A stretch of 64,000 nt of DNA, taken from positions 1 through 64,000 of the forward strand of contig JAYTKJ010000868.1 of NCBI GenBank assembly GCA_043730365.1, read 5' to 3'. The stretch is from VFZP01 sp043730365 (GTDB lineage Bacteria > Acidobacteriota > Terriglobia > Bryobacterales > Bryobacteraceae). Made by a program: the position numbers and the translations under genes. The notes beneath the pieces were generated by a model, which worked only from the letters and a program-made list of their open reading frames with translations, ran no database searches and was not told where the DNA came from. Shown here piece by piece: positions 17,065-25,041 of the stretch (the first letter of the stretch is position 1; each line of letters opens with the position of its first letter).

Positions 17065-19878
17065 TTAAAACCTGAATCGCAACGCGAGCTGCAAAGATCG
17101 CGGGTCATTGACGGCGGTAACTTGTCCAAACGATGCCAGCGGCGTTCCAGGATGCGCGCCTGCGCCAAACACGCCATTCTTGGTTAGATTATTGCGATGA
17201 TTCAACACATTGAAGGCCTCGGCCATCGCTTCCATCGTCAGGCGCTCGCGCAGCGTGAACAGCCGGCTGGCCCGCAAGTTCACACCAAAGAAGTCAGACC
17301 CCGATCCAGCGTTGCGCTCGATAAACGACCCATTCACCAAAGGCCTCCCGGTTGTCCCTTGTACGGTGGTGGCGCCGGTGGTCAGATTCAGGGGCAGCGA
17401 CGAATAGTACTGCAACATGCCACTCAACTGAAAGCCATGGCTCAGTTTCTGCCAGGCGTTCCTGCCAGCCCCCATTGGTGAATTCAGCGCTCCGTTGAAG
17501 ACCACGCGATGCCGTTGATCGTCGTCCGAACGGCCGTAGTCCTGCCAGATATTGTAAGGATTGATCGGCGAGCTGAAGAAGAATTCGCCGACATTGTTCA
17601 ACGACTTCGAGAGCGCACAAGAGATCCGGTAGCTACCCCAGCTCACCGGGCGCTGCTGATAGGAAACATGCAGGCCGTTGTAGCGCGAGTCCGCCTGAGA
17701 CCGGTACTGGCTGTTGTTGGCATAATTCGAATTGGGCCGGCAGCCGTTGTTGGTTCCGGCAGCCACGCAAGCAGGCACGTTCTGATTGATGGATGCAATC
17801 AGATGAATACCGCGCAAGTGTTGATAGCCCACGCTAAGCGTGCCTCGATTACCGATCTGCTGCTCCACTTCGATGTTGCCTTGCTTTGAGTAGGCGTTCT
17901 CCATCCGCGGGTCCATCGTGGTGAAGTTGACTAACACACCGGCGGGCAAGCTGGTGAGCACATTCGGAAACGCCGGTGCGCCGGTTTGCGCCGGCGACAA
18001 GTTGATGCTGACTTGGCTGGCGCTGGTGAGAGACGTCGTGTTGCCGCTCGACAGCAACGCATTGGCCAGCGCGCGCAGGGGCACCCGGTCATAAAACAAT
18101 CCAAAGCCACCGCGCACCACCGTGCGCCGGGAAGCAAATGGCGTCCAGGCGAACCCGGCGCGCGGCGAAACATTGTTGGTGTCGGTGGAGATTGTATCCA
18201 GAAACTGCAGATCGTAGCGAAGCCCGGCGTTCAGCGTCAACGAAGGCCGCACTTTCCATTCGTCCTGCACATAGAAACCAACGTTCGGATTGGTTTGCGG
18301 CACAACGGTGTTGCCGAAAGTTTGTGTGTAGCCCACGTTGTTGTAGATTCCCTGCCGAAAATTGGCGAGCGAGGAAAAAGCATAGGCGCCGCGCACTGAG
18401 CGAGGAAAGGTGATCGTGGTGTCGTTGTAGAGAAAGTTGAAGCCCAACCGGACGGCATGTGCTCCCGTCTGATGGGATAGGTTGTTCACGATCTCGTAGA
18501 GCTTGTTCAAGCGGCCGGTGGGCGAGCCAGACAGGCGGCCAAACGAGGCCACGCCCGCGATGCTGACGGAGGGCCCCGCCGTATCGCTGGGCAACGCCAG
18601 CAAGTCGCTATACGTGAATTGACCGCGTGTCTCGTTCACGGTATGCGGGGACAGCGTCAGGATGTTGCTGGCCGCGATGGTATGGTCCGCGTTGTCCAAC
18701 CCAGCCGAAGCGCTGGCGTCACTGAGCGCGCCCGCGCCGCGCGAGTTGCGGCTGGCCCCCGAGTAGAGGCTATAGCGCGCCGAGAACTGATCGCGCGCGC
18801 TGAACGAATGATCGAGCTTCGCCAGTACGTTGGTCAGGTGGACCGGATTGGAATAGATGCCCGTCCCGATGCGAGCCCCTTTGAAACCGACGGCGTCGAG
18901 TTGAGAATTCACGGCGGCCACATTGCCCGGCGTGATCGTGATGAGACCGCTTTGGTTCAAAAGGCGCTGCTCAAAATTCCCGAAATAGAAGGTGCGGTCC
19001 CGAACGGCTGGTCCACCCACGCTGGCGCCATACTGCGACTGGGTCACAGGGAGCTTGGCATTCGAGAGCGGATTGGCCGCGTTGAATCGCTGGTTGCGAA
19101 GGTATCCGTACAGATCGCCATGCAGGGTGTTGGTGCCGCTCTTGGTTACGATGTTGATGAAGCCGCCCAGCGCCCGCCCCAACTCGGCCTGCCCGCCGGA
19201 CGTCACCACCTGGAATTCGTGAACCGTGTCGAGCCCGTAGAACACTCCGCTCAGTCCCGCTGCGTCGTCGTTAGCTGAGAGCCCATCGACGATGAAGCTG
19301 TTGGAGAGGTTGCGCTGGCTGCCCACCGAAATGCCCTGTCCGGGCACAGCCGATGACTCGGCAAAGAGTTGATTACTACCGGTGTTGGTGGGCGAGACGC
19401 CGGGAATCAGCAGCGCCAAGTCCAGAAAATTACGCCCATTCAAGGGAATGTTGCGCACTTCGGTCTGCTGAACGGTGCCGGCAATTTGACTCCGCGCCGC
19501 CTCCAATACTGTCGCTTCACTTGATACCGTCACGGAGGTTTCGGCTGTGTCAACTGCCAGCGTGAAGGCGACGTCGTAGGCTCCGCCTAGACTCGCCGTA
19601 AGCGAGCGGGCGGCCTCGGCAAAGCCGGGCTGACGCACTGTCACCTGATAGGGTCCAACTTTCAAATACGGAAATCTAAACCGGCCTTCCCGGTCGGTGG
19701 CGCCGCTGCTCGCCAGGTTCGTGTCGGTTTGACGCGCGGTGACAATGGCCGCTTCGACTACGCCGCCAGACGGATCGGTAACCCGGCCGCTGATACTGGC
19801 ATGATGAATGGTCTCTTGCGCGCAAACAGCCGCAACGGCGCCGAGGATGGCGCAGGGAATCGCGAAGGCACGAAGCAT
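17065..19878 (-). CDS. Oar-like TonB-dependent receptor with carboxypeptidase-regulatory-like domain
   Basis: The 937-residue protein has a signal peptide (FAIPCAILGAVAAVCAQ) and a carboxypeptidase-regulatory-like beta-sandwich (ASISGRVTDPSGGVVEAAIV, about residues 27-110). A plug domain (IPLNGRNFLDLALLIPGVSP) and a beta-barrel ending in SLQLALRFRF follow. The ending in Phe is typical for outer-membrane barrels. The ATG at 19878 is chosen because GGGAG lies eight bases upstream; an upstream TTG at 19893 has no such support. It heads a two-gene unit with the sialidase-like gene, suggesting glycan capture followed by trimming (inference). Confidence 0.9.
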   Translation of the reverse strand: MLRAFAIPCAILGAVAAVCAQETIHHASISGRVTDPSGGVVEAAIVTARQTDTNLASSGATDREGRFRFPYLKVGPYQVTVRQPGFAEAARSLTASLGGAYDVAFTLAVDTAETSVTVSSEATVLEAARSQIAGTVQQTEVRNIPLNGRNFLDLALLIPGVSPTNTGSNQLFAESSAVPGQGISVGSQRNLSNSFIVDGLSANDDAAGLSGVFYGLDTVHEFQVVTSGGQAELGRALGGFINIVTKSGTNTLHGDLYGYLRNQRFNAANPLSNAKLPVTQSQYGASVGGPAVRDRTFYFGNFEQRLLNQSGLITITPGNVAAVNSQLDAVGFKGARIGTGIYSNPVHLTNVLAKLDHSFSARDQFSARYSLYSGASRNSRGAGALSDASASAGLDNADHTIAASNILTLSPHTVNETRGQFTYSDLLALPSDTAGPSVSIAGVASFGRLSGSPTGRLNKLYEIVNNLSHQTGAHAVRLGFNFLYNDTTITFPRSVRGAYAFSSLANFRQGIYNNVGYTQTFGNTVVPQTNPNVGFYVQDEWKVRPSLTLNAGLRYDLQFLDTISTDTNNVSPRAGFAWTPFASRRTVVRGGFGLFYDRVPLRALANALLSSGNTTSLTSASQVSINLSPAQTGAPAFPNVLTSLPAGVLVNFTTMDPRMENAYSKQGNIEVEQQIGNRGTLSVGYQHLRGIHLIASINQNVPACVAAGTNNGCRPNSNYANNSQYRSQADSRYNGLHVSYQQRPVSWGSYRISCALSKSLNNVGEFFFSSPINPYNIWQDYGRSDDDQRHRVVFNGALNSPMGAGRNAWQKLSHGFQLSGMLQYYSSLPLNLTTGATTVQGTTGRPLVNGSFIERNAGSGSDFFGVNLRASRLFTLRERLTMEAMAEAFNVLNHRNNLTKNGVFGAGAHPGTPLASFGQVTAVNDPRSLQLALRFRF

Positions 19879-19943
19879 GTAGTTCTCTCCCAATCAATCT
19901 CCGCGAACATCACCGGTCGCGGACGCAAAACTTAAAGCTGTTT

Positions 19944-20318
19944 TTAGGAGAGGAGAGAAGGTGGTCCGCGCTTTTGGCAGGAGCGCGCGTACGAGATTCG
20001 GTAACGCGCCTCACTCTGTTCCAGAGCGGAGGCAAAACCAAGAACCGGAGAACTCGAAACCGTAGCAGGTAACCCCGCGGACAAGATGGCGGCGACAGGC
20101 ACCGACTTCCCCGCGGGGTACAGAGGACATTTGGACTTGGCGGCGTGGACTTCCATTGAAGACCCTTTTGCGCCCGCCATGCCCTTCATCGAGCAGTGAT
20201 GTTTTCCATCGCGGCGGCAGCACGATGGAAGTTTAGACTCCGTTTGCCCAGCCAAGAGCGGCGCGATCAGCGAGAAGCTGACCGCGAACGACATGAGGAT
20301 GGCCTGGACCCGCCGCAA
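19944..20318 (-). CDS. Small exported Cys/His-rich protein, unknown function
   Basis: The 124-residue protein has a hydrophobic leader (ILMSFAVSFSLIAPLLAG), then a short Cys/His cluster (LPSCCRRDGKHHCSM) followed by a lone Cys (KSKCPLYP). The cluster could bind a metal such as copper or zinc; no family is recognised with confidence. It starts at a TTG (20318), 14 bases after the protease gene, with an alternative ATG at 20294 that keeps part of the leader. No clear Shine-Dalgarno precedes either. The residues after about 75 are low in recognisable structure. Confidence 0.55.
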   Translation of the reverse strand: MRRVQAILMSFAVSFSLIAPLLAGQTESKLPSCCRRDGKHHCSMKGMAGAKGSSMEVHAAKSKCPLYPAGKSVPVAAILSAGLPATVSSSPVLGFASALEQSEARYRISYARSCQKRGPPSLLS

Positions 20319-20332
20319 GATTTAAGTGTACT

Positions 20333-21679
20333 TCAGTTGGCGTTCACCGTGAAAGTGCGGACCGCGCTCAGCGCTCCCGTCGCACTGTTGCGAAGTGCCA
20401 GCGTATAGGCGCCTGCGGGCAGCGTGTTGATAAACACGACGTCGGTGGTGGACGCACCGTAGGGTAGCGCCACGCATCCAGCCGTGCCGCAAGGCCCGCC
20501 GGTGAAGAATCCCTGCACTTTGGCGGGATCGATGTTTGAGCCTTGTGCCAGAATGACCAGCGGCTTGGTGGCCACCGCGCGGGTTGTCACCAGCGAGAAG
20601 TAGGTCAGCACTGGGGCCGTGGGAACGGCTGGGGGCGGCGGAGTGGCGGGCGGTGGCGTGACGCTGGTGGCCGAGCCATAGAGCGTGGCCACGCCTGCCT
20701 TGTCGCCCGCCTCCAGGCTCCGCTTCTTCGTTTCGCCCGATCCTGCCGAGGCCCACATCGTCTCTTCCGAGCATGCCGTGTCGGCTGGGTGATTGAGGCC
20801 CAGCGCGTGACCCAGTTCGTGCGTCGCGATCGCCTGCACGTCAAACTTGCCCGCCTCGCCGGTGGTGGTCCACGTGAAGCGGTTGTTGAACGTCATCGAG
20901 AATCTCACCATCTGTTTGGTGGCTACCGAATATTCTGAGCGAGTCGACGCCAACGTGCTCCCTGCACCCAGGTCTCCCAGCGAGATGATGTGCGGGCTGC
21001 TCGGGCCCGCTCTAAAGGCGAACTTCGATCCTGCGCCAGTCCAGCTCTGCGCGGCTGCCTGAAGCACAGAGCCCCAAGCGGCAGGCAGGTTCGGGCCGGC
21101 CAAATAGGTGGTGGCGGGCTCTGCCCATTTGACTCCCGTATAGGCTGAGCAGGACACAGCTCCGAGATCGATGACACCGCCCCGGTCGCGCGTGCCAGTC
21201 TCCACAGTGCGCAAGAACTCACGTGCCCGGTCCATCTCTTTTTCTGAGATCGCCTCGCCGGCGTCGCCCCGGGACTGTTGGATCCGATAGACAATGTCCC
21301 GTCCACGCGCTGGTTCGAGCCGATATTTTTCCAGCGGCCGATCAGCGGTGCCAAACACGACCACATCCTCGTCGTTCTCAAATCGAGGGACGTCCGAGAA
21401 CGTAACCACCCGGTCTCCGACTGTTCCTCCCTTCACAGTAAAACGAAGGTCTGTACGTCCCGTCTCTTCGCTGTCCTTTAGTACTGACTCGGTCCTGATG
21501 GCGACGTCGGTATATATTTCGCCGTCCGCGCCGACGTGGCTATCGGCTGCGGCAACTCGCCCCACCACGATCAGCGGCGACTCCTGCGTCAGTTCGGCTA
21601 GCGTCTTGGATTGTCCTGCCATCAGCGTGCCGGCGGCAGAAAGCACAAATGACAAAGTGCGGATCTGAAAACGATGCAT
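20333..21679 (-). CDS. Matrixin-type zinc metalloprotease with C-terminal Ig/TIG-like domain
   Basis: The chosen ATG at 21679 has AGGAG four bases upstream and is followed by a signal peptide (TLSFVLSAAGTLMAG), giving 448 residues. The zinc site HELGHALGLNHP, with a third His ligand, is the HExxHxxGxxH signature of metzincins, and the spacing fits matrixin/peptidase M10. The N-terminal 150 residues (LIVVGRVAAADSHVG) look like a beta-rich domain often found before such proteases. A Pro-rich linker leads to a C-terminal beta-sandwich (about 350-448). It is secreted; the substrate is unknown. It is divergent from the DUF1549 gene at 21854. Confidence 0.85.
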   Translation of the reverse strand: MHRFQIRTLSFVLSAAGTLMAGQSKTLAELTQESPLIVVGRVAAADSHVGADGEIYTDVAIRTESVLKDSEETGRTDLRFTVKGGTVGDRVVTFSDVPRFENDEDVVVFGTADRPLEKYRLEPARGRDIVYRIQQSRGDAGEAISEKEMDRAREFLRTVETGTRDRGGVIDLGAVSCSAYTGVKWAEPATTYLAGPNLPAAWGSVLQAAAQSWTGAGSKFAFRAGPSSPHIISLGDLGAGSTLASTRSEYSVATKQMVRFSMTFNNRFTWTTTGEAGKFDVQAIATHELGHALGLNHPADTACSEETMWASAGSGETKKRSLEAGDKAGVATLYGSATSVTPPPATPPPPAVPTAPVLTYFSLVTTRAVATKPLVILAQGSNIDPAKVQGFFTGGPCGTAGCVALPYGASTTDVVFINTLPAGAYTLALRNSATGALSAVRTFTVNAN

Positions 21680-21788
21680 GCATCTCCTATAGAAATTTAG
21701 AATGGGGCCCAGGGCCGGTGATTCTGTGCTTATCGTCACGGTGCAGCGTTCTTGAGTCAATCTTGGGGGCTCAGTGCGACTCGCCAAA

Positions 21789-21833
21789 GTACTAGGGATT
21801 ATTCCTCTGGCGCAGGCCGCATTTTCGTACTAG
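21789..21833. repeat. Direct repeat GTACTAG, 38-base spacing, in a divergent promoter region
   Basis: GTACTAG occurs at 21789-21795 and again at 21827-21833, between the protease gene (minus) and the DUF1549 gene (plus). The second copy lies about 20 bases before the plus-strand start. It could be a regulator site or chance; there is no second source of evidence. The rest of the 174-base gap shows no gene. Confidence 0.25.
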
Positions 21834-21853
21834 AGTAATGACAGAGGACTGGA

Positions 21854-23683
21854 TTGGGTGTGACGAAGCGTATCGTTATTTGTTCATTCTCAGTGTGTCT
21901 GGCGGTCTCGGCTGAAGTTCATTGCCCGGCCTATCCTTCCGAAAAGCGCGAAGCGCAACTGTCCGCGTTCCAAATGGAGCGCGCTGGCGTGGCCGCCATG
22001 TCGGCCGCTGCCAAAGCCGCGAGCGTCGAACGTACGGCGGCGGCGCGCAACAATTTTATAGACGACTACATCTTCAACCAGATGGACGCCGCGCGCATTC
22101 AGCCCGCTGCTCTGTCCGGAGACACGATGTTTCTGCGCCGTGTTTACCTGGACGTCACCGGCCGCTTGCCTCAGCCGGAAGCGATGCGCGAATTCCTCGG
22201 TGACACCCGTGCCAATAAACGCGCGCTCGCCATCGATAAGCTGGTGAATTCGCCAGACTACACAGACTACTGGACCTACTACTTCGGCAACAAGTTCCAG
22301 ATCACCAGCGCCTACTACAACCTGATTGGTATTCCCGGCCGCAACCTCTTCTACAATTTCCTGCGCGATGCGGTGCAGAGTGATCGCCCGTACTACGAAG
22401 TGGTGAATGAGATGATCACTGCCACGGGCGATTCCTTTGAGAAGGCGCCTGCCAACTTCGTGCTGCGCTCGATCCAAATGGGCGATCCCGTCCAGGACAC
22501 CTGGGACACGTTGACGGCCGACATCACGCAGAAATTCTTGGGCGTGCAGACGCTCTGTGTTTCCTGTCACGATGGCCGCGGGCACCTGGAGCAGATCAAC
22601 CTGCATCTGACCGGCATCAAACGCCGCCAGTTCTACCAGCAGTCGGCCTTCTTATCCCGCTTGGCGATGGCGCAGTTGCCGGTCGACGTCTTCGATCAGA
22701 CGCGCCGCACTTTGGTTTTTGATAAAGACCATGGCATCTACGACGGCTCGGTGAGCTCAGGCAATCCCGGCCAGCGCCCGCCGCGCACCGGCAACTGGGA
22801 GCCTGCCTATATGTTCTCCGGCGAAACGCCGAGGAGCGGCGAGTGGCGCAGGGAATTGAGCCGCATGATCATTGAAGATCGTCAGTTTGCTCGTGCCACG
22901 GTCAACTATCTGTGGGCCCACTTCTTCCGGCAGGGTATCGTGGATCCACCCGATGCTTGGGACTTGGCGCGTATCGACCCCAAGAATCCGCCTAAAGCCC
23001 CCTGGACGATGCAGGCCAGCCATCCGGAGTTGCTCGAAGCATTGACCGACGAATTCATCACCAGTCGATACTCCATCAAGCGTATGGTGCGGCTCATGAC
23101 CGTATCGAATGCGTATCAGTTGTCCAGCCGCTACGAAGGCACTTGGCGGCCTGAGTACGCCAGGTTTTTTGCCCGCAACACGCCGCGCCGGTTGACCGCC
23201 GAAGAAGCGTGGGATGCCCTCACTGCCTCCACGCAATCAGAAGTGCCGATGTTCGTCGAAGGCTTCGCCGCTCCACTGACGCGCGCGGTGCAACTGCCTG
23301 ACGCGACCGAGCCTAGGCAGGATTCGCGCATCCGCACTTTTCTGAATAACTTCGGCCGTGGCGACTGGTGGCGAGTGCCTCGGGATCCGGGTTCAAGCAT
23401 GGTGCAGGTTCTCTATTTCATGAACGATGCGACCATCAACGCGCGGACCTTTGGCGCCAGGCTGGGCGGCGGCAACGCGCAGACTCGCGTCGCCCGGCTA
23501 GCGGCCTCCGATCTGGCCGAAGACCTGTGCATTGATGAGTTGTTCATGGCCACCGTCGGCCGCGAGCCAACGGGGGAAGAATATGCGGCGGCCAAACGCA
23601 CGTCGTCGCAAACGCGCGAAGACTGGCTGGCTGACCTCCAGTGGGCCTTGCTCAATAAGGTTGAGTTCCTGTTCGTGAATTAG
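21854..23683 (+). CDS. Secreted DUF1549/DUF1553 protein
   Basis: The protein is about 609 residues with a short signal peptide (IVICSFSVCLAVSAEV). DUF1549 is recognisable from IDDYIFNQMDAARI and FLRRVYLDVTGRLPQPEAM (about residues 65-120) and from a CxxCH site (CVSCHDGRG, near residue 238). DUF1553 follows (about 330-605), with RATVNYLWAHFFRQGIVDP and the terminal NKVEFLFVN. The family is paired with DUF1501 in planctomycetes and acidobacteria; its reaction is not known. The start is TTG 21854 or GTG 21860; GAGGA at 21844-21848 serves either. The DUF1501 partner begins 16 bases after the stop. Confidence 0.9.
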   Translation: MGVTKRIVICSFSVCLAVSAEVHCPAYPSEKREAQLSAFQMERAGVAAMSAAAKAASVERTAAARNNFIDDYIFNQMDAARIQPAALSGDTMFLRRVYLDVTGRLPQPEAMREFLGDTRANKRALAIDKLVNSPDYTDYWTYYFGNKFQITSAYYNLIGIPGRNLFYNFLRDAVQSDRPYYEVVNEMITATGDSFEKAPANFVLRSIQMGDPVQDTWDTLTADITQKFLGVQTLCVSCHDGRGHLEQINLHLTGIKRRQFYQQSAFLSRLAMAQLPVDVFDQTRRTLVFDKDHGIYDGSVSSGNPGQRPPRTGNWEPAYMFSGETPRSGEWRRELSRMIIEDRQFARATVNYLWAHFFRQGIVDPPDAWDLARIDPKNPPKAPWTMQASHPELLEALTDEFITSRYSIKRMVRLMTVSNAYQLSSRYEGTWRPEYARFFARNTPRRLTAEEAWDALTASTQSEVPMFVEGFAAPLTRAVQLPDATEPRQDSRIRTFLNNFGRGDWWRVPRDPGSSMVQVLYFMNDATINARTFGARLGGGNAQTRVARLAASDLAEDLCIDELFMATVGREPTGEEYAAAKRTSSQTREDWLADLQWALLNKVEFLFVN

Positions 23684-23699
23684 AGGAGATCAGAACGCC

Positions 23700-25037
23700 A
23701 TGCAAGGTTGCCTTTCTCAAGCTCACTACACGCGCCGGAAGCTGCTCACCGGCTTCGGTGCCTGGGGCGCTCTCGCCGCGCTTGCCCGGCGTGGCGATGC
23801 GCAGATTCAGCAGGCCAGCGTGCAAACCCGCAACTCCGCCAAGGCTTGCATCTTCGTTAACCTCAGCGGCGCACCTAGTCATCTGGACACTTTCGACGTG
23901 AAGGACGCCGCCTGGAACGCGCCCGATACCAGCATCGTGCAAGCGGGTCAGGTCACGCTTAACAAAACGATCTTTCCGAATTTGGCGAATATCGGCCAGG
24001 ACTTGTGCCTGCTGCGCTCAGTGGTGAGTTGGGAAGCGGCGCATGACCGCGGTCAGTTCTACATGCAGACTTCCCACCCGGCCAATCCCGCCTTCCTGGC
24101 CGAGTCGCCGCACATCGGCGCGGTCGTGGCCTATGAAATGGGGAAAGCGTCCAGTAAGTTGCCCCCGTTCCTGGCCTTCAACGGCGCGCCTCGGGGAGCT
24201 ACGTTCCTCGGCGGCCGCAACGAACCGATGAACGCGCCGGCCAATCAGGGCGGCTTTAGCACCATCACGCATCCGTTTTTCGGCAATGCCAGCGAGGCGC
24301 GTTTTCAACAGCGTTTCGCCCTTCTTGAAAAGCTTGATGGCGAGATTCGCCGCAATCCGCACGACCAACTGCAGGCCAACCACGCCTCGTTCTACACGTC
24401 GGCCAAAAGCATGATGTACGATCCGGTTATCACCGACGTGTTCCGCTTCAGCGCCGATGACAACAGCCGCTACGGCAATACGAATTTCGGCCGCAGTTGC
24501 ATTGTTGCGCGCAACGCGGTGCGCAGCGGGCAGGGCGCGTCATTCATTAACCTTACGATCGGAGGCTGGGACATGCATCAGCGCATGTTTGATACCGGCT
24601 ACCCCGGCAACCTCTATCAGGTGGGCGGCGATCTGGACCGATCCATCGCCATGCTGGTGGAGGATTTGAAGGCCAGCGGCCACTTTGACTCGACGCTCAT
24701 CGTCATGATGGGCGAGTTCGGACGCACGCCAGGCGCCCTCAATGTATCGGGTGGCCGCGATCATCACAAGAACGCCATGTGCTGCGCCATGCTCGGCGGC
24801 GGGGTGAAGGGCGGCCGCGTGATTGGCGTTACCGATGCCAACGGCGCCGAGGTTAAGGACCCGGGCTGGACCAAGCAGCGCCCCATCTATTTCGAGGACA
24901 TCACGGCCACCATTTATTCGGCGCTCGGCATCAACTGGACGCGGAGCCTCACTGATACGCCATCGGGCAGGCGCTTCGAGTATGTACCGTATGCTTCCAC
25001 CGGCCAGCATACTTGTGTTCAGGAAGTCTTCGGCTAA
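23700..25037 (+). CDS. DUF1501 protein, Tat-exported
   Basis: The 445-residue protein has a twin-arginine leader (TRRKLLTGFGAWGALAALARR) and DUF1501 blocks: CIFVNLSGAPSHLDTFDVKD near the start, NLTIGGWDMHQRMFDTGYP, and the metal-site-like VMMGEFGRTPGALNVSGGRDH. The fold is that of the alkaline-phosphatase/sulfatase superfamily; activity is unproven. GAGGAG ends nine bases before the ATG. It directly follows its DUF1549/1553 partner and precedes a large propeller protein by four bases, so the three probably form one operon. Confidence 0.93.
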   Translation: MQGCLSQAHYTRRKLLTGFGAWGALAALARRGDAQIQQASVQTRNSAKACIFVNLSGAPSHLDTFDVKDAAWNAPDTSIVQAGQVTLNKTIFPNLANIGQDLCLLRSVVSWEAAHDRGQFYMQTSHPANPAFLAESPHIGAVVAYEMGKASSKLPPFLAFNGAPRGATFLGGRNEPMNAPANQGGFSTITHPFFGNASEARFQQRFALLEKLDGEIRRNPHDQLQANHASFYTSAKSMMYDPVITDVFRFSADDNSRYGNTNFGRSCIVARNAVRSGQGASFINLTIGGWDMHQRMFDTGYPGNLYQVGGDLDRSIAMLVEDLKASGHFDSTLIVMMGEFGRTPGALNVSGGRDHHKNAMCCAMLGGGVKGGRVIGVTDANGAEVKDPGWTKQRPIYFEDITATIYSALGINWTRSLTDTPSGRRFEYVPYASTGQHTCVQEVFG

Positions 25038-25041
25038 ACCC

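Noticed and set aside
24823..25041. Upstream extension of the propeller-protein frame
   Set aside because: It lies inside the DUF1501 gene; the signal peptide begins at 25042.
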